Below are positions 45,091 through 56,100 of a stretch of 64,000 nt of DNA, in pieces. The notes below the pieces were generated by a model. It was not told the DNA's origin. It saw only the letters and a program-made list of their open reading frames with translations, and searched no databases. Numbering within the stretch: the stretch's first letter is position 1; every line of letters starts with the position of its first letter. The position numbers and the translations under genes were made by a program. This stretch comes from Branchiostoma floridae (Eukaryota; Chordata; Leptocardii; Amphioxiformes; Branchiostomatidae): contig NC_049994.1 in assembly GCF_000003815.2 (NCBI RefSeq), forward strand, positions 5,080,392 through 5,144,391, written 5' to 3'.

Positions 45091-46970
45091 CACATGCTAG
45101 TGTGCTGATTTTTTAGAGGAAAATATAGATTTGAAGAGTTGGTAATTCCTTACCACAAAATGAGACATCATGACAGAATGCAGCTTTTCCGTAAGGCATC
45201 ATAGGCACACTGTTTTTAAATTGATTTCCTATGATTTGTAGGAAAAGCTATCATATTTATGAAGGAAGACAATCAAATTTTTCACAACTACCTTCCTTTT
45301 TTATATAGCATGATAATGTATAGGGGGTTCTTTTAAGTTAAGCGTAAAGTGGTTTGGGACCGCCCCATACAGACCCTCAAATTATGACTGAAAGTAGAAA
45401 AAAAGACATAGAATCTTTATTTAACATCTGAGATATGGAAGAAAACAAGATTCCAAATATCCTGCAAATTTTCATTTCATATTCTTCTAAGGCTTTGGTC
45501 AGTAAATGTTAGAATGTGTCATCAACATTATAAAAGAAGTTACTTCTTTGCTCAGGTCATTGCTGAACTTGTATAATCATAAAAGCTCCTTAGTGTAATG
45601 TATGCTTCAGTATATTTACAATATTATAAAAATACCAGGATGCAGTTTTACATTGCGAAACCGAATCCAAAGCCTTTCCCACCAGCCGTAATGGGCCTCT
45701 AATGTTTCCGGGACTGTAATCGAAAACACAGATTTTAAATCAATTTGCCTTGCATGGGCTAATAGAAGGACTCCAGACACCACTCAAGCGCCCCACCTAA
45801 CGCATGTCTTACTAACTGCAGCTTGACAGCAAGAATATGGCAGATCTTGGAAGAAGAGAACTCGTAAATTTTCTGGCTGCCCCACGGGTCATGGGTTGCG
45901 TCAACTTGCGTGTCGGGAAAACGCAGATTAATATATCTTAAGCACAAGAAAAGGTTGCAACATTCAATCCCAAGATCTGCTTGGAGATTGTTTCAAACGT
46001 TGCGTCTCTCACAGTCTCGCTCTCTGTGCGCCACTTTCGAAAAGACTTAATCACGCAAGGACGCATTAAAACAATCTGAGAGTCATCTGAAACTATAATT
46101 TATCTGTTTGAACATTTAACTTTACTAGAATTGCCCATTTTTTCGTTTCAAAGTAACAAAGTTGACACGTTTAACGTTACGCAAATAATATAGCTATTTT
46201 TTATTAAGCAAACATACATAAGCAAAGTACAGATAGCGGCTCACTCAAGTTGAAAAAAAAAAAAAAACCCAACTCATATTGGCGCTGCTATTACAACAAA
46301 ATGAAAAGGGTATATAATTAAAAAGAAAGACAGAGAGATAAATTTATAATCAATTAAACACAAGTAACAACAATTAATTGGGTATTTAATGACATGGCGA
46401 TTGATTAGTTTATAAGTTTAAAATCGGCTGAAACATCGTTGTTTGAAACCATTTCAGGTAAATCTAACATATTGAGATCAAGTGAATGCAAACTATAAAT
46501 AAAAGTAGCTTATGGTAACATGTAACGTTAAACATCTCAGTAAATAACTTACACCGACCAACCAGTTAACGTTAACGCTAACTAACTAAACAGCAATTCA
46601 CGTGGGGATCTCACATTCGTTGCGCAAATGCTTGTTTTGCTTATACCGAACAAATGTTTTCATACTCATAATCTCGTAGTCCAAAAAAGCTGATTCGATA
46701 CCATGTAAACATGATTTTGCTCAGAATGGAAATAATCCGACAGAAAATCTTATAATGCTGTGTGCAAGTAGGGCAAAATATATGCGTGCTATGCTTAAAC
46801 GTTAACGTTGTAAAATTACCAACCTATTCAATCCTGGAAAGACAGATAATTTTTTTTTTTCTTTTGTTGTTGTTGAAAACCTGAACACTTGAAACCATAG
46901 TTGCGTATATGATTGCCCCTGACACTCCATTAGATTCCCGTTCGATAACATTTGCGTGCGGTGACTTATT
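45091..46970. other. intergenic, no gene recognised
   Basis: AT-rich. A 62-codon minus-strand frame (45759-45947) has no family features. 'gatctgcttggagatt' near 45973 is a dispersed-repeat word also seen near 29358. Confidence 0.45.
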
Positions 46971-46977
46971 GTTTAGC

Positions 46978-46990
46978 GTTGCCTAGCAAC
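46978..46990. promoter_or_regulatory. RFX X-box palindrome
   Basis: GTTGCCTAGCAAC is a perfect inverted repeat of GTTGC around CTA and fits the RFX-family X-box (GTTRCC, short spacer, RGYAAC). It lies 109 bp before the ATG of the coiled-coil gene, in the distance range typical of X-boxes in ciliary gene promoters. Confidence 0.7.
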
Positions 46991-47098
46991 CGGGGCTATT
47001 GTGTCCCCCAGGCGTCAGAAACCTGACGAGCCGGGCAGTTCGTCCTGAGATCTGTGATAAGAAAACAACAAACACAAGACGGAACAGAACGGTTCAAC

Positions 47099-47162
47099 AT
47101 GGCCAGCAGTAGTCTCGGCTTCAAGCATGTCAACCGGGGCCCACTCAAACTTGATCATGACA
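47099..47162 (+). CDS. coiled-coil gene exon 1
   Basis: ATG at 47099 in context caacATGg, 21 codons (MASSSLGFKHVNRGPLKLDH, then D) and one base, donor GTGAGT. Confidence 0.72.
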
Positions 47163-50100
47163 GTGAGTACTTCAGTTTTTCTGTATCAAAATCCCGCCAA
47201 AAATTAATTTGCACCGGACACAAACCGGACACTGACCACATGTATGCCAAGTCATCATCACTATTCATTCCAGATGTAGAATTCTCTCTCCGAGTATTTG
47301 GTTATTTCGTGGGACTTTTCGTAGCTCCTGCTTTTCTTTCAGCGTTTCATTTATGCCAAGGGAGGTATTTATTTACCAAAGAGAAGTGTATTTTGCCAAC
47401 AGTTTGCTAGATTTTGCTAGAGATTTCTTTACACGCCAGTCAACTCTGGGGAACACAGATGTTTTTCCATNNNNNNNNNNNNNNNNNNNNNNNNNNNNNN
47501 NNNNNNNNNNNNNNNNNNNNNNNNNNNNNNNNNNNNNNNNNNNNNNNNNNNNNNNNNNNNNNNNNNNNNNGCAAAATATTTGTTTTTAAAAATCGTAAGC
47601 ATTCTTTGAATCTGTCTGCTTTCATATCCTTTGAGCATACTTTTATAAATTAGAAAAAAACATAGCAATTCGGCAAGGCAAACTGCTTAAACACAGGGGG
47701 AAGTGGGGAAACTTAAATAACTTATTTTCTGTCAGCACCATATCTTAAACAAATGTATACTAGTAGTGATATTGTTGAATGAATATGGGCAAAGGGGTTT
47801 AGGACTAACGTTAACTGTTGTTACTGGTTTTTGCTTTTATTTTGTGGTTTTACATGTGCTTTGTTTAACGTATCTGTAGCTGCCATGCTTTCTTTTTGTT
47901 GTTTGTTTTGCAAAAAGTAATAAAGAATGATTGAAAAAAAAATCAATTCAGTTGAAAACTTTTATTGGTTTTCTGAAGAGTTATTGTTCATTTCTGCAAT
48001 GAATTATGAAGAAAATTGTGTTATCAGAAAGGAGTGATCACAAAGTTGTTTGGACCAAAATAATTTGATTGTACAGAAGTAGCAAGAAGTTTGCTGAATG
48101 TTTGTCATGAAAACATTACAAACAAAGTCTCTGTGTTGAGCCCAAGAAAATAAACCCACCAAAGGTGTTTTGCTATGTTGATCTTGGATTCCGTGGTACT
48201 GCTAGGTCAGGCACTGATGGACAGAATGATGGAGTGAATTTGGGGACGTCAGACTCATTGGATTATGTCAGCCCAATTTAACATTGCATTAGACCATTCA
48301 GCTGAAAAGTTACATTGGCATTGGCATGACAGCTACAGTATGTTGATGTATTACTGTAACACAATAAGGTAAAGGAGAGGTGAAGCATGATCTTTTTCCA
48401 ACTTAAGCTCAAGTTGTAATCAATGCAATTTTGTGGCTATCGGGTTGGTGCTTTTGGCCAACAACTCTGGGTCATCCCTACTCTTCGATAACCGCATTGG
48501 TCCTTAAGTGCAGAGATTTGATGCTTTATAGTTTTATAATGGCCGTGTGGCGCATTGCATACCCTCGATCTCTGAAGTTAAGAAACATGCAATGCGGACA
48601 GTTCTTTGATGGGAGACCACCCAAAGATGACCGGGTGCTGTAGCTGGAACAAAAATTTCACGAAATCGTTTTCCAGGAGGGACGAAAAATGGAGGTCCCG
48701 TGCTCGAGTAGGTGTCTCAGCCATGTTAATCAGCCTCATTAATCAACACCTTGGGTTCCTTGTACTAGCTGCAAATACAACCAAAATTATTATTATTATT
48801 ATTATAATACTTAAAGTCATATATAGGGCCGCCTGCTTTATGTCGCCCTCCAAATAATATTGATCTCCCGCATATTCATTTGATACATTAAGACTTGTAA
48901 TAGGTCTCATATACGGATACTTAACCAGGTAGTCTACTAAACCATTTTAATTGGGATTTCCTAGACTTAAATCAGAATTAGAGTCAAACGCCTGTTTTTT
49001 TTTACTAATCTTCAAGCTGGATGTTTACGTATCCTCAATACTTTGGCCACCTATATCTAATGAAGTGGCACAGACAGAAAAAGTAACTTTGCAAAATTTG
49101 CCATACCAGCACATGGATCAATGGTTTTTCACAATGTGTCATTCTTTAACTCACTCAACAGCTATATCCTTCACATGAATTTTTAATGTAGAGAGAGACC
49201 AACTAGATGAGTAAATAATATGCAAGCAAATCTCCAAGGATGTAACTAATACACAGAACACCTTAACAATAGAACAAAACCACCTCAAAACATATACAGG
49301 TATTATCTTTAATCCTTACAATTGTAAGAAGTTCCTTCTTGATTTGTGTGTTTAAAGAAAATGCACCAGTGGAGGTAAAGTTATTGTTAGCTAGTCCAGG
49401 ATGTTAGGTACTACAAATAACAAGGAGACAATAGCCTTATTCACTGTACGTTCCCACCTGATTAACCTTTATTGGTCCAAGGGTGCTTACCTGCATTACC
49501 ACCTTGTGTAGGTTGCCTTGGAAATTGGACCCCCTATGGTTAAATAAATACAGTAAAGCCATATATTGTAATGGTACAGAATGACATGTATTACTAGGAA
49601 ACATTTTTATATGAATACTAGTCAGTGAATAAGAAATAGTAAATAATCATTTAGGTTTTAGACTGTAACAAAAGACAGAAAAGCAATGCTTTTTACAACA
49701 ATTTTACCTTTCAGCACGAAGTGTCAATCAATTGGACGGGAGACCTGGCGCATCCCCGTCTTGTAATTAGCCTACGAAAGGGTATGTCACCCCGTAAGGG
49801 GCGGTATAACCCCGTCGTGTGTAGACATGTGCGAACATGTCTACATTTGATCACGTCGACCGATGATGATGATAAAGCCAATTCATTATTCCATACTTAG
49901 CCAAAGTCAACAAGGCTTGGGCTGTTAAGAAAAACATTGTATGTTAGGAGCTATGGAAGAGGGGTTGAAATCCAGGTTGAAATTAAAGTTTTCCAGTGAA
50001 AAGTTTGGACTTTGCAGGGTTGCTGTTTTCTCTGTTGCTTTATGGCGTCATGACAGATGTTTAGCCCAGAAACCCATGGCCAGAGGTCCTATGTTCAAGT

Positions 50101-53100
50101 TCCCTGACATGCCACTGATTAAGACCCCATTCACACTCAGAAAAACGATTTGGATAAAACATTTATCCGAATAAAAAAAATTCTATCCGATCCAAAATTG
50201 CGTTCACACTCGTCTTCGGTAATCCGATTAGTGCGCCCTCAGTCTTATCCGAATGAAACATTAGGTTGAGGTCAAAGGGTAGCACCATTTCTTACAGCTC
50301 AAAATGGCGGGAATCCACCAACTTTTGATGCTGTTGTTCTTCTGGAGAATGTTCTGTAGTCGTAGAAGGGAACGCAATCGACGGTCTTTGATCGCGATAA
50401 GGTTTCACCGACAAAGTCAGAGCGGCAGACAGAACGATCTGGGAGCGGGAGCGAAGCCATGATTGGTGGAACAACATTGTGCTTTGAACATTTTCAGACT
50501 CGGACTGACAGAAAAACTTCTAATTGAGCAAACTCACCTTTGATAAGTTGCATCCTATCCACTTAAAGTGAATCCTATCCACTTGCGCGTTCACACTGCC
50601 AAATCGTACGAATCGAGACTCCCGCCTCGCAGTTTTGTCCACTTCCTGGAGTTCTATCTACCTCCCCGAGGTGGATCGCAAGGGATTCGAATTGATGAAA
50701 TCCAAGTGATTTGGGAGCGTTCATACTGCTAAGTTTTATTCGGATCGGGTAGTTTTATTCGGATAACATGTTTTATTCGAATCGTTTTTCTGAGTGTGAA
50801 TGGGGTCATAGTGCCCTTGGTAGAGGCACTTTTCACAACTTTTTTCACTCCACTCACAGGTGTAAAATATGGGTACCTGACTTTGGTTGGGGAGGTAAAA
50901 GGCAGTGGAAGGAGAGGGATGGGCAATGAGACTATAATTCTAATATTACGATCCTCTTTTCCGTTTTTCGTATACGTACTTCACAGTTTGATTCCTACTT
51001 GTATGTGACCCACTGCGTCATAACTTTATCAGCACTGCTCTTGTTGGGACATTTTTTTGATGACAGCACCTTTAAAACTTAAGTGGAGGCTATTTAGTGA
51101 TTATGCAAATGTCTCTATATTAGAACTAGTATATATATAGTTACAGAATAATAAAAATTATTCATTGGTAGTGTAAAAAGTCTAAAAATAGAAATCCCTA
51201 GATACTGTTTCATTGCGACCATATTCCAAGTTTTGAAGCAGCACTAGGGATGTAACCTGGGAAAATGAGTCTTTACAGTGTAGTGTGGATAATTGAAATA
51301 TGGAAGGGAAAGCTTGTTCATTGTCCATACTGGTAGTGTTTTTCTCAGTTTCCTAGGTACACATCTCCTGTCTGTAATCATCAATGCCGCCTGTCTATCT
51401 GTCATCACGATAGAGATCATACTTTTCTTTATGTTCCTTTATTAACTGCTACCCTCGTAATGCCAAAACCCGCTCATGCAAAAAACACTGCACGCAAAAG
51501 CAGGTCATTCTAAGGGATCCACTCCTAGGCGTGCCTCTGTTATTGTTCGTGATTGTTTGTTGTCATGGCGATAAAAACACAAGATTTTGCTCTACGTGAG
51601 GTAGTCCCTGTCTACGGGTGAGCGACAACGAGAGCGCCACGTTACGGATGCCCGAGAAAAATAGGTACAACTTACACAGTTGCACAAAGGCCTGTACCGC
51701 ACTGTAATCAAGAGAAGAGGGTCCCATTTCTGACGTTTGTTTTGTGTTGTTGTGTAGAAGGTCAACCCCCCTTTGTTATTATAGAATGGAAAATACCAGC
51801 ACAGTATTAGGTTAGGGAGAAACCTGAATGAAAGCTAGATGAAAGCAATAAGTACAGTTCAAGGTATGGTTTTCTGTTGGAAATGAGGCCGTAGTGTGTT
51901 CTAATTTCTGAAATTCTTAAGTACCATTTCTTTCTTTCAAGCTCCCCCGGCCACAAAGAAACAATTGCATCATTCCTGACATAACTTTAAGTCTGGGGCC
52001 TCGGGCGAGAATTGTAACCTGTACAATCTCAGAAGTTAAAACAGTATGTGAAGTTCAAAAGAAAGCATCCAGTCCAATACTTTTGTAGACCACTACAACT
52101 TGATAAAAATTGGCCCTGACATAAAGTATATTTCTTTTATTTGAGAAAAGATTCAGTTCAAATATCTTTTGTTCCTTCTGTAACTTGTTATTGAAACAGG
52201 TGTCACAATGATGACATTTATTCAATAGATCGTTTTCACAGAACGTTCGAAAACCGTTCGATCACGCGTGGGCGCCATGTTGGATGATAACCTGGATGAC
52301 TAGAACACAGAACGGCACCAGCAAAGTTACTTGCGGGTTCAAGTGTGCTGTTTTGTCTCCATTCTGTGAATCATTAAGTGATATAGCCAAGGTTGTAATA
52401 ATCAGGACAAAGTTGCAATAATACGTCTTGATCTATATACTTTTAAAAATGGCACTTTTTTCAACGATCTAATGCTGGTGCCGATCGCGAGGATTTACTT
52501 TTGCGGTAGCGGGAAATGGAGTGTTCGCGGTGGTTCAGAGTTCGCGGTGAAGCGACTTCGCAAAAAACGCGATCATTCACTGTACCTGGCCCGCTACCCT
52601 GGGTGATATCCTTTCACTGACAGGCGGCGTGCAGAGGACTAGCTACCAATCCCCACCGCATGCGTGCACGAGCTGGCCCTCACTATCCACTTGCCTAACA
52701 AGGGGCACGATTTAGCGCTTCCCCGAACCTAACTCCGTGAGGCAAGCGGATAGTGGGGGCCAGCGGGATAGTGGTATTAAATAAGTTCGTGCGCGCGTCT
52801 TTTTTCCGTATTTTGGCTTTGTTAACATGTGTATTAGAAAGGTCAGTTTACAAAATTACAATTCAGTTGATCAACTAACGTCAAACATACGAATCAGGGC
52901 TGCTAGCGCTGACGTTATTGCGACAGACTGTAACGTTGCACTTAATACTGAAAATTCAAACTCTGAGAATGCTTAGCACATGTTTAGTCAGATGCCAAAT
53001 TGCGTTTAGTGCCCGTCGCGGCATGGAGGTGACAGAACTCGACCAGACTTGTAGAAACTTCCCTCGCCACAAGCGCAAAGCTCGCTGGAAGACACGCCAC

Positions 53101-56100
53101 ACTTTGTCGATTCAATACTAAAATCGTGCGAGATACGGAAGGGGCTGTCAAAGTTTTAAAATTTGTGTAACTTAAGGGTGCCGTCACACGTGCGTATATC
53201 TGTTGTACATGTAGACCTTACGAAAGTCTCTGTACTTTTGTCGTTTCTCAATAAAGAATCTTTATCAAAGTTCATATGAGGTCCCTATGGACTATTTGTC
53301 TTTATCAGGCTTCACATATATCACTGGGAAAAGGCCGAAATTAAACAAATGTAGACACTCAGATAACATGCTAGAGAAGTTAGTTGGCCGAGGGAGTATG
53401 GCCTGCGATCTAGCTAACTCCTCTGGCATGTCATCTGTCTATATATGTCCAATTTTATTTTCACAGCGACCTGTGGAGCACGGTGGGGGCGAAGAATTTC
53501 ATACGAACCTCATACGGACTTGAATACTATATGCATGTGTGACCGCATCCTTCAGGTGCAGTCACATGAGCGTATATATCAAGTCCATAAGAGGTCCGTA
53601 TTGACATTTTTCTTTCTAAGATCATACCAGTCGTATGCACAATATACACCTCACCTCATACTTTTAGGTAAGCGTACTGGGCCGTGCTGAGCGTTAAACT
53701 GACACAACGATTGAGATGCGCGTGAGGGGTGTATTGTGCCCGTTAACACGTGTAAGTTCCGCATTGACATGTTTTGTCTTGCCTTAGGTAAAGTTTGCGA
53801 CTGAAGAAATTTTGTTTTGTTCTACCAGCTACAGAATCGTGGGTAAAAAAGTTCGAATTTCGTTCCTCGTGAACAAGCCAAACAACTTTTAATCCTCGCT
53901 TGATTATCGACAGAACATCGGGGGCAGTACTGGTGAAAATATCATTCACAGCTCAGGACTCGATGTGCCGTGTTTTATAAAGATGAAATAGAACAAGCTT
54001 GCTGACAATTTCGTGTAACATGGTATACGTCCATGACATATGTATACCCTGTACCAGAAACCAACTTTCTCCCAAAAAATAAAAGAAAGCATGCACAAAC
54101 TCCGCGGCAGGGCTACTGTTGGTGGGCTGGTAGGAGAGTGGTTTAATCAAGTTATTGAAAAGACGACGGACTGTAGGTAATGTTGTTGAATAGAAACGGC
54201 GAGTAGGCCTTATCCTGTGTTTATGGAACTCGCAATTAGCACGGCAAACATCCAGCCCGTTTCTGAAAAAAAAAGGCTTCTTTCCACCTACGAGTCCACC
54301 ACGTGCAACACACAGCCGTGTGGAGATCGAGCCGCTTATCATCCAACATGGCCGTTCGAACGTTCGAACGCGACTGTGACGTCATTGTGAAAACGATCTA
54401 TAACATAATGTTCTAGAACAGACTTTGTTGTAAAGCCAGACTTTGGTGATTGTTTGCACATAAAGGTACTAAAACCATAACCATGCCATCTACAACTCAT
54501 GATCAACGAAACGTCTTTTGGAAATGATGCATTAACGATGTTTTCTAATGGTAAGTCACTGACAACCTGTCTTTGTGTGTCAGACTCAGATATTTAAAAT
54601 TTTGAAAATGTATATCTAATCTCTTAAGACTGAAAAATATTTGAATATCTATAATATTAGTACAGAAAAAATTCCAATCATTACTATGACTTTTTTCCAA
54701 CTGTTCAACAGTCCAAAACTTATTTATGTGTGTGTGGATGAACATGACCATTTCTAGTTTAATCTAATTAAATGGCCTTTGTGTGAATGTAGAAGATGTC
54801 GGAACTAATCAAAGAACACAATACACAGAGTGCCAGCACTTGACAGTTTAACAGATTAGATTTAGTCCCCCCTGCTGTTTTCATGACCACTGGTAGTTTA
54901 TCTACATGCAATGTGTCAATCAAACCATGGTTACGGTGTGGCTGATATAAAGGTTTTGATGTAGATAAGAGATGTTGCGTGTTATAGGAACATTCATTAT
55001 AGTTATAGCCATGAAATGTCATGTACAACATATAGTAGTGACATATAAATGACATTGTGTAGTGGAAGTCATGAAAGGATAATACATGTATTGATTAGAG
55101 GATAAGGTGGGTCAATGCACCTATAATGGACGTTTGAAGAAATGCTATAAATCCCAATACCAGGAAACATGCACTGTATGTATGTTTCAATTGATTTTGA
55201 TGTAAGTCACATAATATTTAATTACATGACCTTTATCGGCACTGTGATAATACAAAGTTAGGAATCATGCTCAGTTTTGGTTTTGGTACTTCTTGCCTGA
55301 TCTTTCAAGAAGAAGAATAGATTTTCACATATTAGTGATTATGATGTTTACATTCAGCAAAATATTGTTTTAGGTCAGTTGCTTCTTCTTCTTCTACAAA
55401 CCAATATTAAGGTCATTGACCTTGTCCAGATAGCTGTCACCATGGTTACTGGTAAACTAGGAGACACCCTGTGGTGTTGGATGACATTATGTAGCAAGTG
55501 GCAGGACAGCGGCGTGTATATTCATCATTTTAATATGACTTTGTGTTTGCGTGAAAATAAACAGAGCAGTACAGTAGCTTGACCATGTGAAAGTAAACAA
55601 CATGATGTGTTTGATTGCAAATGTTACTTTTCTACTAAAACGTTTTTACAATAGTCTTGAAGATTTCAGGGTTTTGTTTAATGTCTTTTGTTATGTTGTC
55701 AAATGTCATGAGGATTAAGCAGTTGTGTAAAATGCATTGTCTTTATACTTTTCAGTTACGCCCAAAGACTTTAGTGCCTTCACCCCACCCCCTGGAACTG
55801 AAGCCCCCCGCCGCACCTACAAGTACCAGGGCTTCCCCGATAAGCAGTTTGAGGGTGTGAAGCAGCCGCTTACAGGGCCGCTGGGCTTCAGAGAGAACGA
55901 CGCTCCGCCTCCTAAACGGAAAAAAGTACAAGCCACGCAGTTCGTCAATGGTGAGTATCGCATGGAGAGATTCTTCACAGTTTGATTTACATTTACAGGG
56001 CTCGAAATACTGGGTGCATGTGCACCCAGGTGCACCCAAAATTGGAACTGTGCACCCAATTATTTTCTGTGGGTGCACAGGGTGCACCCAAATATTTTCT

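Larger units (their letters stand above)
47571..55755. other. remaining part of coiled-coil gene intron 1
   Basis: 8.2 kb with no recognised exon in either direction. It contains the 5S-derived SINE, two DNA transposons (50123-50807 and 52226-54400), a TACTGTAAATG fragment and a palindrome at 49823. The rest is AT-rich. Confidence 0.5.

Noticed and set aside
45759-45947. 62-codon minus-strand frame as a gene fragment
   Set aside because: No domain, no splice context, and no relation to the neighbours.
48535-48660. A functional 5S rRNA gene
   Set aside because: The middle of the 5S sequence is too diverged and the 3' end runs into a SINE-like tail, not a T-run terminator.
55752-56087. Minus-strand frames with HPVHP/CTCTQ words
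   Set aside because: Antisense to exon 2 plus the transposon's 'gggtgcaccc' repeats.
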